Assembly (NCBI RefSeq): GCF_003634315.1
Contig: NZ_RBXL01000001.1
Location: 3,824,501 to 3,888,500 of the forward strand
From: Thiocapsa rosea
GTDB lineage: Bacteria; Pseudomonadota; Gammaproteobacteria; Chromatiales; Chromatiaceae
DNA length: 64,000 bases
Reading direction: 5' to 3'
Part shown: piece after piece, positions 17,804 through 26,487 of the stretch
Layout of the letters: each line of letters begins with the position of its first letter
Numbering within the stretch: the stretch's first letter is position 1
The notes under the pieces: generated by a model
Databases searched by the model: none
What the model was told of the DNA's origin: nothing
Seen by the model: the letters and a program-made list of their open reading frames with translations, nothing else
Made by a program: the position numbers and the translations under genes

Positions 17804-17942
17804 AAAGGAATGCGTCTCAAGCCACTCGCCACTAGGGTGATTTCCGGGAATTAACATCCCTAATGCGCCGACATAAGAAACCTTTGAGGCGACTGAAGTC
17901 GCCCTGACGTGCTGGAAGTTGCTTTCCCGAAAATCGACTGAA

Positions 17943-17989
17943 CACTCGCCACTATCCACTATCCACTATCCACTCACTACTCGCCACTC
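17943..17989. repeat. Heptamer tandem repeat (CACTATC), at the bioF 3' end
   Basis: Four CACTATC-like units run into CACTCACTACTCGCCACT and overlap the last codons of bioF. Its complementarity to the GAGTGGT array ~150 bases away could let the two pair. Confidence 0.75.
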
Positions 17990-19137
17990 TCGGGCCGCAG
18001 GGCTGCGAGTGCGTCGAGCAGGCGGTCCACCATGGTCTCGGAATGAGCGGCCGACAGACAGACCCGCAGGCGTGCGCTGCCCTCCGGCACGGTGGGCGGG
18101 CGGATGGCGCCGACGAGGATCCCGCGGGTCTCCAGGTCCGAGGCCCAGGACAATGCCTGGTGGCTGCTCCCCGCGATGAGCGGCTGGATGGGCGTCGGCG
18201 AGTCGGACAACGGCAGACCGAGCTGGTTCGCACCCGTCCGGAACCGGGCGATCAGGGCGTGCAGGTGCTCGCGTCGCCAGTCCTCGCGACGCGCGAGTGC
18301 GAGGCTCGTGCGTGTCGCCTCGGCCAGGGCCGGGGGCGTCGCGGTGGTGTAGATATAACTTCGCGCACGCTGGATCAGGGTCTCGATCAGGGCATCCGAG
18401 CCGGCCACGAAGGCGCCGAAGGTCCCGAATGCTTTGCCCAGGGTACCCATCAGGATCGGCACCTGCTCGGCGTCGAGTCCGAAATGATCGAGCGTCCCGC
18501 GGCCCTCGCGGCCGAGCACCCCGAGTCCGTGTGCATCGTCGACCAGGAGCCAGGCGCCCGCGCGACGTGCGATCAGGGCGAGCGCAGGCAAGGGGGCGAG
18601 GTCGCCATCCATGCTGAAGACGCCGTCGCTGGCGATCATGCGCGTGTCTCGGTCGCCGATCAGACGGTCGAGCTCGGCCGCATCGGCGTGCGGATAACGC
18701 CGCAGCGTCGCGCGCGAGAGGAGGGCCCCGTCGAGGAGCGAAGCGTGATTGAGCCGGTCCTGCCAGAGTGTGTCGCCCCGGCCGGTCAGTGCCGAGATGA
18801 TCCCGAGGTTCGCCATGTATCCGGTCGAGAAGAGGAGCGCGCGGGGGCGCCCGGTGAAATCGGCCAGCTCTTCTTCCAGCGCATGATGGGCGGCGCTGTG
18901 TCCGTTGACCAGATGGGCGGCACCGCTGCCGACGCCCCAACGCTCCGCACCGCGTTGCAATGCCGCGATGACCTCGGGGTGATTGGCGAGACCCAAATAG
19001 TCGTTGCTGCAGAAGCTCAGCATGGGGCGGCCGTCCACGATGGCCTCCGGCTGCTGCGGACGGTCCTGCACGCGGCGACGCCGGTAGAGGCCGGCGGCCC
19101 GAAGCCGTTCGAGGGCTTGTTCCAGGTCAACGGTCAC
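17977..19137 (-). CDS. bioF: 8-amino-7-oxononanoate synthase
   Basis: PLP enzyme of 386 residues. [56 protein letters not shown] and the PLP-lysine motif [13 protein letters not shown] are diagnostic. It condenses pimeloyl-ACP with alanine. The start is a GTG at 19137, giving [20 protein letters not shown], which matches the usual BioF N-terminus; the frame extends further upstream but without similarity. The C-terminus runs into the CACTATC heptamer repeat. It lies 29 bases after the SDR gene. Confidence 0.95.
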   Translation of the reverse strand: MTVDLEQALERLRAAGLYRRRRVQDRPQQPEAIVDGRPMLSFCSNDYLGLANHPEVIAALQRGAERWGVGSGAAHLVNGHSAAHHALEEELADFTGRPRALLFSTGYMANLGIISALTGRGDTLWQDRLNHASLLDGALLSRATLRRYPHADAAELDRLIGDRDTRMIASDGVFSMDGDLAPLPALALIARRAGAWLLVDDAHGLGVLGREGRGTLDHFGLDAEQVPILMGTLGKAFGTFGAFVAGSDALIETLIQRARSYIYTTATPPALAEATRTSLALARREDWRREHLHALIARFRTGANQLGLPLSDSPTPIQPLIAGSSHQALSWASDLETRGILVGAIRPPTVPEGSARLRVCLSAAHSETMVDRLLDALAALRPESGE

Positions 19138-19166
19138 TGCTGACGCATCGGCTGCGCTCGGGCCTC

Positions 19167-19916
19167 TCAAACCGGGTCTTGCGCCTGAAGCGCCACGCCG
19201 TTGGTTCCCCGTCCGGCCGGCCCGAGCAGGCGGACGTAGACGCCGGCGATGGTCTCGGGCAAGGGGTTGTTGAGCGCGTTCTCGCCGGGATAAAGGCGGG
19301 CGCGCAGGGCGGTCCGCACGACGCCGGGGTCGATGCTGTTGACTCGGATCTTCCCGTTCTCGCGCATCTCCGCAGCTAGGACCTGCATGAGCCCTTCGAT
19401 GCCGAACTTGGCCGCCGCGTAGGCGCCCCAGTAGGCTAGCCCCTGACGGCCGACGCGGTCGGAGGTGAAGATCACGGAGGCGTCTTCGGAGGCCCGCAGC
19501 AAGGGCATGCAGACCTGCGTCAAGAGAAACGGCGTGGTGAGATTGATGCGGATGACGCGATCCCATTCGCTCGCGTCGTAGTCGTCGATGCGGCTGAGGA
19601 AGGGCGCATAGGAGACACAGTGGGCGAGCCCGTCGAGACGTCCGAAGGCATTGCCGAGGACGTTGGCGGCAGCGAGGAAGTCGTCCTCGGTCGCGGTCTC
19701 CGGGTTCAGCGGCAGGATCGCTGGCTCAGGCCCGCCGTCGGCTTCGATCCGGTCGTAAACGTCGGTCAGGTCCGACTCGTTGGATTGCGACAGGACGACG
19801 GTCGCCCCGGCGGCGGCGCAGGCGAGCGCGACGGCGCGTCCGATCCCCTCGGCGGCGCCTGTCACCAAGATGACGCGCCCGTCGAGTCGGTCGGTGTCGG
19901 ATGGTCCTTGGTCCAT
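19167..19916 (-). CDS. yciK: SDR oxidoreductase, YciK type
   Basis: Short-chain dehydrogenase with the NAD(P) motif [18 protein letters not shown] and catalytic Tyr/Lys in [16 protein letters not shown]. Overall it resembles YciK, which sits beside ubiG in Pseudomonas-type genomes, as here. Start 19916 leaves 12 residues before GRVILVTG, the same as in YciK homologues. A longer start at 19946 is possible. The substrate is not known. It is transcribed toward bioF. Confidence 0.85.
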   Translation of the reverse strand: MDQGPSDTDRLDGRVILVTGAAEGIGRAVALACAAAGATVVLSQSNESDLTDVYDRIEADGGPEPAILPLNPETATEDDFLAAANVLGNAFGRLDGLAHCVSYAPFLSRIDDYDASEWDRVIRINLTTPFLLTQVCMPLLRASEDASVIFTSDRVGRQGLAYWGAYAAAKFGIEGLMQVLAAEMRENGKIRVNSIDPGVVRTALRARLYPGENALNNPLPETIAGVYVRLLGPAGRGTNGVALQAQDPV

Positions 19917-19989
19917 TGGATGAAATGCCTCTTGCTCGGTTGTCATCACTGGGCATTATCGCCGCGATCGCGCGCAGCGGCATTGAGGA

Positions 19990-20076
19990 TTAAACCGCGT
20001 CCGGAGCGACATGCTCATTTTCGAGTGAGTTCGACGTTCCGTGCATCGACAACCCTTAGCTGAGACGCGGTTTAAA
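19990..20076. repeat. Palindromic repeat, type A, copy 1
   Basis: Ends TTAAACCGCGTC and GACGCGGTTTAAA. The interior includes ATGCTCATTTTCGAGTGAG. It forms a pair with a type B copy (20097-20183) across a 20-base AT-rich linker. Confidence 0.9.
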
Positions 20077-20096
20077 ATGATATATTTTTCGATACC

Positions 20097-20183
20097 TTGA
20101 GCCGCGTCGACTCCATCGGTCGTCAAGTCTGCCGGGGCCGATTCCATCCAAAAACATCGTATACCGCGCTGGGCGCGGTTTAG
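20097..20183. repeat. Palindromic repeat, type B, copy 3; supplies a stop codon
   Basis: Left end is degenerate (TTGAGCCGCGTC); right end is GGGCGCGGTTTAG. Bases 20180-20182 within this end are the TAA stop of the squalene/phytoene-synthase-like gene. Confidence 0.88.
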
Positions 20184-21031
20184 CCGAGTGCCCCGCCACG
20201 TCGGCTCTCGCGCCAGGCGTTCCAGAGCTTGCGGATCGGGGTCAGTGCGATCCGCTGGTCGGCGACCTGAAAGCCGCTGGCCGCGATCTCGGCAAGAAGT
20301 CGATCGGCAAGGCGGACGCGGATGCGGATCACGGCGGGCAGACGGCGAAGGTCATGAATCAGCTCGGCACGATGGTCATTTAGGTCCTTGGAGAGGTCGG
20401 CGAGCAGCGGGGCCAAATGCTTGCGGATCTTGGTCGGCGTCTGAGCGGTGTGACTCATCCCGTGACGATTCATTCGATCCTCGGGCAGAAAGCCGCACCT
20501 GTCCTGTCGGAGCAGGCGACCGCTGTCCCGGACGATCTCAACCATTGCGCAATAGCTCCCGGCGCGGCGGGCCGTGGCCAAGTCGGCCGGTGTGGTCTCG
20601 CCGTGGGCGCGGGCGATCAGCTCGAAGAGCGCCCCGAGATCCAGATCGGCCAAGGCCGCCAGTGCGGCGACGTCCTGCGCGTGCCGGTCGGCCAGGATCG
20701 CTTCCGTCCCCATGATGATGTCGACGAAGGGTTGTCGCGGCAGCTCGGCCCGGGCGATCAGCCGACCGAGCGGCACGCCCAGCGGATGTCGACCCGTGTC
20801 CGCGAAGATCTGCTTGATCTCGTCGTTCCACCATTCGATCTTGCGTGCGGCCACCCCTCGGTCCGAGACCTCATCGATGACCGATCGCACCAGGTGACGC
20901 CAGCCGAGCAGCGCGGCCAGATCATCGCGCAACCCAACCGGCGCAAAGCGAACGCTGTAGTACGCGGACGAGCCGGGCGGCGTTGCGGGATTCGGAAAGG
21001 CCCACTCGGTCGCTGCCTGCGGGTCCTGCAT
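20180..21031 (-). CDS. Squalene/phytoene synthase family protein
   Basis: This 283-residue all-helical protein has PGSSAYYSVRFAPVGLRDDL, a first helix with KIEWWNDEIKQIFADTGRHP and later GSYCAMVEIVRDSGRLL. That is the isoprenoid-synthase fold of the phytoene/squalene synthase family, but the paired DxxxD motifs are poorly kept, so catalysis is doubtful; it is closer to the NDUFAF6-like branch. The ATG overlaps the ubiG stop by one base. Its TAA stop lies inside a type B repeat. Confidence 0.75.
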   Translation of the reverse strand: MQDPQAATEWAFPNPATPPGSSAYYSVRFAPVGLRDDLAALLGWRHLVRSVIDEVSDRGVAARKIEWWNDEIKQIFADTGRHPLGVPLGRLIARAELPRQPFVDIIMGTEAILADRHAQDVAALAALADLDLGALFELIARAHGETTPADLATARRAGSYCAMVEIVRDSGRLLRQDRCGFLPEDRMNRHGMSHTAQTPTKIRKHLAPLLADLSKDLNDHRAELIHDLRRLPAVIRIRVRLADRLLAEIAASGFQVADQRIALTPIRKLWNAWRESRRGGALG

Positions 21032-21750
21032 CAATCGGAATCGCGCACGCAGGTCACGAGATAGTTCACATCGAGATTGTCGGGATCGAGCCGATAGATT
21101 TGGGTTAGCGGGTTGTAGGTCATGCCCGTCATGTCGGTGGTGCGCAGATCGGTCGGGCGGATCCAGGCGTGCAGCTCGGAGGGGCGGATGAAGCGGGCGT
21201 AGTCGTGCGTACCCTTGGGTAAAAGACCCATTACATACTCGGCGCCGAGGATCGCGAAGAGATAGGACTTGGGATTGCGGTTGAGGGTCGAGAAGACCAC
21301 CGTCCCGCCCGGACGCACCAGACGCGCGCAGGCATCCACGATCGAGGCCGGACTCGGCACGTGCTCGAGCATCTCCATGCAGGTGACCAGATCGAAGCTG
21401 TCCGGCTGCTCCGCCGCAAGCACCTCGACCGGTACGAGCCGGTAGCTGACCTCCACGCCGCTCTCGAGGGTATGCAGCTCGGCGACACGCAGCGGCATGG
21501 CGCCCATATCGATCCCGGTGACATCGGCCCCGCGCAACGCCATCGACTCGGAGAGGATGCCGCCGCCGCATCCCACGTCCAGGACGCGCTTGCCGGTCAG
21601 CCCGCCGGCCGCGCGCTCGATATAGTCCAGGCGCAGCGGATTGATTTCGTGCAGCGCCTTGAACTCGCTGTGCGGATCCCACCAGCGCGAGGCCAGCTCC
21701 TCGAACTTGTTGATCTCGGCGTGATCGACGTTGTGGATGGTTTCGGTCAT
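21031..21750 (-). CDS. ubiG: Ubiquinone biosynthesis O-methyltransferase
   Basis: SAM methyltransferase of 239 residues with [20 protein letters not shown] at the start, motif [21 protein letters not shown], and the C-terminal [15 protein letters not shown] typical of UbiG. It methylates both hydroxyls of the ubiquinone ring. It is co-transcribed with the phytoene-synthase-like gene and probably with yciK and the bio genes. Confidence 0.96.
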   Translation of the reverse strand: MTETIHNVDHAEINKFEELASRWWDPHSEFKALHEINPLRLDYIERAAGGLTGKRVLDVGCGGGILSESMALRGADVTGIDMGAMPLRVAELHTLESGVEVSYRLVPVEVLAAEQPDSFDLVTCMEMLEHVPSPASIVDACARLVRPGGTVVFSTLNRNPKSYLFAILGAEYVMGLLPKGTHDYARFIRPSELHAWIRPTDLRTTDMTGMTYNPLTQIYRLDPDNLDVNYLVTCVRDSD

Positions 21751-21820
21751 CGTCTGCGGCCCCGGCGGTGTGCTGTCGACTGGTCCATGATGGCCATGTC
21801 GGTCTGATCGGGCCGCAATT

Positions 21821-22063
21821 CTACACCGCGAAGCGCCTGCATCGGGTTAAACCGCGCTCGGTGCGATATGCGTCGTGTGTTGGATTGGTGTGACCGCGCC
21901 GGCTCCGACTCCTCAACTGCCTCAGGTCGCGCTTTCCCATGCTTTCAAGCTCCTCGGCAATGTTTTCCGCGTCGACCTCCGAGACGCGTCCTGCGCGCAG
22001 CAGCGCGACATTGCGTGCAATCCAGGCATAAAAGTCCCGGTCGTAATCGACTTCGGGTGTCAT
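21821..22063 (-). pseudogene. DUF29 protein, truncated
   Basis: It starts MTPEVDYDRDFYAWIARNVA, then VSEVDAENIAEELESMGKR, the conserved first half of DUF29 proteins (usually ~140 residues). After ~50 residues the frame runs into a type B palindromic repeat (ends near 21845) and stops soon after, so the second half is gone. SD CAAGGGG is upstream. Probably a dead gene interrupted or deleted at the repeat. Confidence 0.75.
21845..21915. repeat. Palindromic repeat, type B, copy 4 (inverted, truncated)
   Basis: The left end GTTAAACCGCGC is intact and the body GATTGGTGTGACCGCGCCGG is recognisable. The right side breaks off in the inner hairpin after GGCTCCGACTC. It joins DUF29 coding sequence, marking a deletion or insertion point. 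Confidence 0.75.
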
Positions 22064-22254
22064 CGAGTATCCCCTTGGGTCAGGCTGTCGAAATCTCGCA
22101 TGCCGGGCATCGTTCAGTCCAGACTGACCGGCGTTCGGGATTCCTGCCCAGGCCGGTAGGATTTGCCGCCGCCGCTTGCCGAATCTATAGTCATGACAAT
22201 TCGACCGGCACGGTAAACCCTGTTTCGTGCGATTCGGTTTAGACATCCGACACC

Positions 22255-22333
22255 CCCGGGATCGTCGACTTGCAGTCGACCTCTTGCGCTGGCCTTGCGG
22301 CCAGCGGGTCGACTGCAAGTCGACGATCCCGGG
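22255..22333. repeat. 27-bp perfect inverted repeat with nested stem
   Basis: The left arm (22255-22281, beginning CCCGGGATCGTCGACTTGCA) is exactly complementary to the right arm (22307-22333). The 25-base interior itself forms an 8-bp stem, CGCTGGCC (22287-22294) with GGCCAGCG (22299-22306), around TTGC. It lies 185 bases upstream of glyA. Confidence 0.95.
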
Positions 22334-22423
22334 CGCGGTTCTCGCTCGGAGCGAGACCGATTCCCTTCAAACCCGTCCCCCGCGGGATTGCCAATCCTCG
22401 CGATCTCCCTCACTTCTTCAGAT

Positions 22424-22450
22424 CTGTGCGGGCTGTGCGGGCTGTGCGGG
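22424..22450. repeat. Three tandem CTGTGCGGG units upstream of glyA
   Basis: Three exact 9-base units in the glyA 5' region, 68 bases before the ATG. Confidence 0.85.
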
Positions 22451-22517
22451 CGAGATAGCGACGCGGGACTGCAAAATCGATACACTGTGCGGCTTTGCGC
22501 CGCCGGGGGAATGAACG

Positions 22518-23774
22518 ATGTTCGAGAAAAGCATGCAGATCAGTGACTATGATCCTGAGCTTTGGGGTGCAATCCAAAACGAGGAGCGTCGCCAGGAGGA
22601 GCACGTCGAGCTCATCGCCTCCGAGAACTACGCGAGCCCGCGTGTCTTGGCGGCTCAAGGCAGCGTTCTGACCAATAAGTATGCGGAAGGGTATCCCGGC
22701 AAGCGCTACTACGGCGGCTGCGAGTACGTGGATGTGGCCGAGAGCCTCGCCATCGCGCGCGCCAAAGAATTGTTCGGCGCCGACTATGCCAACGTCCAGC
22801 CGCATTCCGGCTCCCAGGCCAACGCGGCGGTCTTCATGGCGCTGTGCGAGCCCGGCGACACGGTGCTCGGTATGAGCCTGGCGCACGGCGGTCACCTCAC
22901 GCACGGTGCCAAGCCGAACTTCTCGGGCAAGATCTACAACGCGGTCCAATACGGACTGGATTCGGCGACCGGCGAGATCGATTACGCCGAAGTCGAGCGT
23001 CTGGCCCACGAGCATCGCCCGAGGATGATCATCGCCGGCTTCTCGGCCTATTCGCGGGTCGTAGACTGGGCGCGTTTCCGGACCATCGCCGATGCCGTCG
23101 GCGCCTATCTGATGGTCGACATGGCGCATGTCGCCGGTCTGGTCGCCGCAGGCATCTACCCGAGCCCGGTGCAGATCGCCGACGTGATCACGACTACCAC
23201 CCACAAGACCCTGCGCGGTCCGCGCGGCGGTTTGATCCTGGCCAAGGCCAACCCCGAGCTTGAAAAGAAGTTCAACTCGCTGGTCTTCCCGGGCACGCAG
23301 GGCGGTCCGCTGATGCATGTGATCGCCGCCAAGGCGGTGGCCTTCAAAGAGGCGTTGGAACCCGGCTTCAAGGTCTACCAGCAGCAGGTCCTGCTGAACG
23401 CCCAGACGATGGCCGAGGTCTTTCTCTCGCGCGGCTACGACGTGGTCTCGGGCGGGACGAACGATCACCTCTTCCTGGTCAGCTTCATCGAGCAGGGTCT
23501 GACCGGCAAGGACGTCGACGCCTGGTTGGGCGCGGCCTACATCACGGTCAACAAGAACGCGGTGCCCAACGATCCGCAATCGCCCTTCGTCACCAGCGGC
23601 ATCCGTATCGGCACGCCCGCCATCACCACTCGCGGTTTCGGGACCGACGAGGCGCGCGATCTAGCCGACTGGATGTGCGATCTGATCGATGCGCGCGGCG
23701 ATCAGGCGACCATTGATGCGGTCAAGACCAAGGTGCTGGCGCTCTGCAAACGCTTTCCTGTCTACGAGCGTTGA
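22518..23774 (+). CDS. glyA: Serine hydroxymethyltransferase
   Basis: PLP enzyme of 418 residues. [40 protein letters not shown], the PLP-lysine motif [14 protein letters not shown] and [17 protein letters not shown] are diagnostic. It interconverts serine and glycine with tetrahydrofolate. Start ATG is preceded by GGGGGAATGAACG. nrdR begins directly at the next base after the stop, so glyA heads a glyA-nrdR-rib unit. Confidence 0.98.
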   Translation: MFEKSMQISDYDPELWGAIQNEERRQEEHVELIASENYASPRVLAAQGSVLTNKYAEGYPGKRYYGGCEYVDVAESLAIARAKELFGADYANVQPHSGSQANAAVFMALCEPGDTVLGMSLAHGGHLTHGAKPNFSGKIYNAVQYGLDSATGEIDYAEVERLAHEHRPRMIIAGFSAYSRVVDWARFRTIADAVGAYLMVDMAHVAGLVAAGIYPSPVQIADVITTTTHKTLRGPRGGLILAKANPELEKKFNSLVFPGTQGGPLMHVIAAKAVAFKEALEPGFKVYQQQVLLNAQTMAEVFLSRGYDVVSGGTNDHLFLVSFIEQGLTGKDVDAWLGAAYITVNKNAVPNDPQSPFVTSGIRIGTPAITTRGFGTDEARDLADWMCDLIDARGDQATIDAVKTKVLALCKRFPVYER

Positions 23775-24287
23775 ATGCGCTGCCCCTTCTGCGGCGCCCA
23801 GGACACCAAGGTGGTGGACTCGCGTCTTTCCGGTGAGGGCGACCAAGTGCGCCGACGGCGCAAGTGCGTTGTCTGCCACGAGCGCTTCACGACCTTCGAG
23901 ACGGCCGAGCTGAACCTGCCGCGGGTCGTGAAACGCGACGGCAGCCGTACGCCCTTCGACGGCAGCAAGCTCCGCTCCGGGATGATGCGCGCGCTGGAGA
24001 AGCGGCCGGTGAGCACGGATCAGGTCGACAGCGCTATGTGGCGGATCCAGCGCAAGTTGATGTCGAGCGGCGAGAGCGAGGTCCCGGCGCTGCGCATCGG
24101 CGAACTGGTGATGGAGGAGCTGCGCCAGCTCGATCAGGTCGCCTACGTGCGCTTCGCCTCCGTCTACCGCAAGTTCGAGGACGTCGCCGCCTTCCGCGAG
24201 GAGATCGAGCGGCTCGAGCAACAGCCCACGCCCGAGGTGAAGCGTCAGCAGTTGGATCTGCTCCAGGAGCTGGAGGCCAAGCCTTGA
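23775..24287 (+). CDS. nrdR: Transcriptional repressor NrdR
   Basis: Starts [18 protein letters not shown], the CxxC pair of the zinc ribbon, with the second pair in [14 protein letters not shown]. The ATP-cone follows at ~49-139 ([20 protein letters not shown]). It binds NrdR boxes in front of ribonucleotide reductase genes, sensing ATP/dATP. 170 residues, slightly longer than E. coli NrdR (149), the extra part being a Gln-rich tail. The C-terminal codons overlap the ribD start. Confidence 0.97.
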   Translation: MRCPFCGAQDTKVVDSRLSGEGDQVRRRRKCVVCHERFTTFETAELNLPRVVKRDGSRTPFDGSKLRSGMMRALEKRPVSTDQVDSAMWRIQRKLMSSGESEVPALRIGELVMEELRQLDQVAYVRFASVYRKFEDVAAFREEIERLEQQPTPEVKRQQLDLLQELEAKP

Positions 24288-25465
24288 GGACCGGGCCGGA
24301 TGACGCGCCAGAGGACAGTACGGGCCCGGGCGCCGACCATGCCTTTATGGCGCGGGCCATCCAGCTCGCCGAGCTGGGGCGTTTTACCACCGATCCCAAC
24401 CCGCGAGTTGGCTGCCTGATCGTGCGCGACGGCCGGATCGTCGGCGAGGGATGGCATCGGCGCGCCGGCGAGCCGCATGCCGAGCGCCACGCCCTGATCG
24501 AGGCGGGCGAGCGTGCCCGCGGCGCGACCGCGTATGTGACGCTCGAGCCTTGCTGTCATCAAGGCCGCACGCCGCCCTGCACCGACGGTCTGCTGGAGGC
24601 CGGGGTCGGGCGTGTCGTCTGCGCGATGGTCGATCCGAATCCACTGGTCGCCGGGCGGGGTTTGCGACTGCTCGCCGAGGCCGGTGTCGCGGTCGAGACC
24701 GGCCTGCTTGAGGCCGAGGCGCGCGCGCTCAACCCGGGCTTTATCAAGCGGATGGAGCAGGGCCGTCCTTATGTGCGCTGCAAGCTGGCGGCGAGTTTGG
24801 ACGGACGGACCGCGATGGCGAGCGGCGAGAGTCAATGGATCACGAGCGAGGCCGCACGCCGCGACGTGCAACGCCTGCGCGCCGGCAGCTCGGCGATCCT
24901 CACCGGGATCGGGACTCTGTTGGCGGATGATCCGAGCCTGAATGTCCGTCTCGGTGCGGAGGACTTGCCGGGGATGGGTCCGGGCGAGGCGATTCGCCAG
25001 CCGCTACGGGTTGTTCTCGACAGCCGTTGGCGCACGCCGCCGAGCGCCCGCATCCTGACCCTGTCCGGGTCGACCCTGATCGTCGGGGCGCTCGATGATC
25101 CGGGGCGGATGGCCGAACTGAAGGGCGCAGGTGCCCGGGTGTATCTCTGTCCCGGTGACTCGGCGCGGGTCGATCTCGGCGCGCTTCTGAAGGAGCTGGG
25201 CCGCCGCGAGATCAACGAGGTGCTCTTGGAGACGGGTCCGACCCTCGCCGGCGCGGCCGTCTCCGCAGGTCTGGTCGACGAGATCCTGATCTACCTCGCC
25301 CCGCACCTCATGGGCGATGCGGGACGCGGTCTGTTCACCCTGCCCGGACTCGATCGGATGTGCGATCGCATCCCGCTCGCGATCACCGATGTCCGTGCGG
25401 TAGGCCGAGATCTTCGCATCACCGCCCGCCCGGAGCCGGCCGGCAGCGACCGTGCACTGGTTTAA
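24284..25465 (+). CDS. ribD: Bifunctional riboflavin deaminase/reductase
   Basis: Deaminase domain (~20-165): zinc motifs HAERHAL and [11 protein letters not shown]. Reductase domain (~170-390): [20 protein letters not shown] and [19 protein letters not shown]. Converts the pyrimidine product of GTP cyclohydrolase II in two steps. The start is taken as TTG 24284 because [19 protein letters not shown] must be preceded by a few residues as in E. coli (DEYYMARAL), and GGAGCTGGAGG lies upstream. ATG 24347 is the alternative. It overlaps nrdR by 4 bases. Confidence 0.93.
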   Translation: MRTGPDDAPEDSTGPGADHAFMARAIQLAELGRFTTDPNPRVGCLIVRDGRIVGEGWHRRAGEPHAERHALIEAGERARGATAYVTLEPCCHQGRTPPCTDGLLEAGVGRVVCAMVDPNPLVAGRGLRLLAEAGVAVETGLLEAEARALNPGFIKRMEQGRPYVRCKLAASLDGRTAMASGESQWITSEAARRDVQRLRAGSSAILTGIGTLLADDPSLNVRLGAEDLPGMGPGEAIRQPLRVVLDSRWRTPPSARILTLSGSTLIVGALDDPGRMAELKGAGARVYLCPGDSARVDLGALLKELGRREINEVLLETGPTLAGAAVSAGLVDEILIYLAPHLMGDAGRGLFTLPGLDRMCDRIPLAITDVRAVGRDLRITARPEPAGSDRALV

Positions 25466-25471
25466 TCACAC

Positions 25472-25513
25472 CACTCATCACTCATCACTCATCACTCATC
25501 ACTCCCCACTCAT
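25472..25513. repeat. Heptamer tandem repeat (CACTCAT) at the ribE start
   Basis: Six 7-base units (CACTCAT x4, CACTCCC, CACTCAT) fill nearly all of the 49-base gap between ribD and ribE and end one base before the ribE ATG. No SD sequence is left in the gap. Confidence 0.92.
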
Positions 25514-25514
25514 C

Positions 25515-26192
25515 ATGTTCACCGGAATCATCCAATCCATCGGTCGCATCGCACGACTTGAGCCGCGCGGCGGCGACGTGCGCCTCTCGATCGATGCCGG
25601 AAAGCTCGATCTCACGCACGCGGCGCTCGGCGACAGCATCGCGGTCAACGGCATCTGCTTGACCGCTGTCGAGCTTCATGCTCACGGCTTTGCCGCGGAT
25701 GTCTCGCGCGAAACCCTCTCGCTCACGACGCTCGGCACACTCACGCCCGGCAGCCCGGTCAATCTGGAGCCGGCCCTCACCTTGGCGACCCCGCTCGGCG
25801 GCCATCTGGTCAGCGGTCATGTCGACGGAGTCGGGCAGATCATCGAGCAGCGCGAGGATGCGCGGTCTTGGCGGCTGCGCATCCAGGCCCCGGCGGAGCT
25901 GGCACGCTATATCGCGCCGAAGGGCTCCATCTGCGTGGACGGCACCAGCCTGACGGTCAATCAGGTGGACGGCGCCGTCTTCGAGCTCAATATCGTGCCC
26001 CATACGCTGACCGAGACCATTATCGGCGGCTACCGCAGCGGCACTCGGGTCAACCTCGAGGTGGACCTGATCGCGCGCTATCTGGAGCGCCTGCTGCTGG
26101 GCGATGCCGCGGCCGAGAGCGGTACGGCGAAGCCGGGACTCACCATGGGATTTCTCGCGCAGCATGGTTTTGCGAGATCCGGCGACGGATGA
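25515..26192 (+). CDS. ribE: Riboflavin synthase, alpha chain
   Basis: 225 residues in two lumazine-binding barrels, starting MFTGIIQSIGRIARLE and, in the second half, GFLAQHGFAR at the end. Motifs SIAVNGICLTAV and GHLVSGHVDGVGQI in the first barrel, SICVDGTSLTVNQVD in the second. It dismutates lumazine to riboflavin. It is unusual in having a heptamer repeat instead of a Shine-Dalgarno sequence before the ATG. Confidence 0.96.
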   Translation: MFTGIIQSIGRIARLEPRGGDVRLSIDAGKLDLTHAALGDSIAVNGICLTAVELHAHGFAADVSRETLSLTTLGTLTPGSPVNLEPALTLATPLGGHLVSGHVDGVGQIIEQREDARSWRLRIQAPAELARYIAPKGSICVDGTSLTVNQVDGAVFELNIVPHTLTETIIGGYRSGTRVNLEVDLIARYLERLLLGDAAAESGTAKPGLTMGFLAQHGFARSGDG

Positions 26193-26203
26193 TCGACATT
26201 CGC

Positions 26204-26413
26204 CGTAGGATGGGTAGAGCGAAGCGAAACCCATCCTCCAAAACTCCGCAGCTCGCAGGAAGGGTTGAGCGCACGGAAACCGATCCTCCGGACCACTGCA
26301 TTTCGGGTCGGCCGCCCGATGGGATCGGAGCGGGAAGGATGGGTTTTCATGCTTTTTGTTCGCGGCGTTGGAGCGGGGAGGATGGGTTTCGCTGCGCTCT
26401 ACCCATCCTACGC
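26204..26413. repeat. 210-bp element with GGATGGGT terminal inverted repeats
   Basis: Starts CGTAGGATGGGTAGAGCGAA and ends with the near-exact complement (GCGCTCTACCCATCCTACG). Internal copies of GGATGGGTTT and a degenerate GGAAGGGTTGAGCGCA occur. It lies in the 295-base gap between ribE and ribBA. It has the shape of a MITE but codes for nothing. Confidence 0.82.
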
Positions 26414-26487
26414 TGTTGGATCGTCGAGCGTTTCTCGGTCCCGACTTTGTTAAACTAACGGGCTTTCGTTCGGACGATATTTGAGTC

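Larger units (their letters stand above)
22064..22517. other. Intergenic region between DUF29 remnant and glyA
   Basis: No gene is supported. The region contains a short palindrome GGTAAACCCTG...GATTCGGTTTA (22212-22241, an outlier of the main repeat), the 27-bp inverted repeat (22255-22333), and a triple CTGTGCGGG (22424-22450). A glyA promoter probably lies in the last 150 bases but I see no clear boxes; no riboswitch is visible. Confidence 0.5.

Noticed and set aside
22064-22517. Glycine or SAM riboswitch before glyA
   Set aside because: No matching core helices; the region contains repeats instead.
26193-26487. FMN riboswitch before ribBA
   Set aside because: The conserved RFN core motifs are absent; the gap is filled by an inverted-repeat element.
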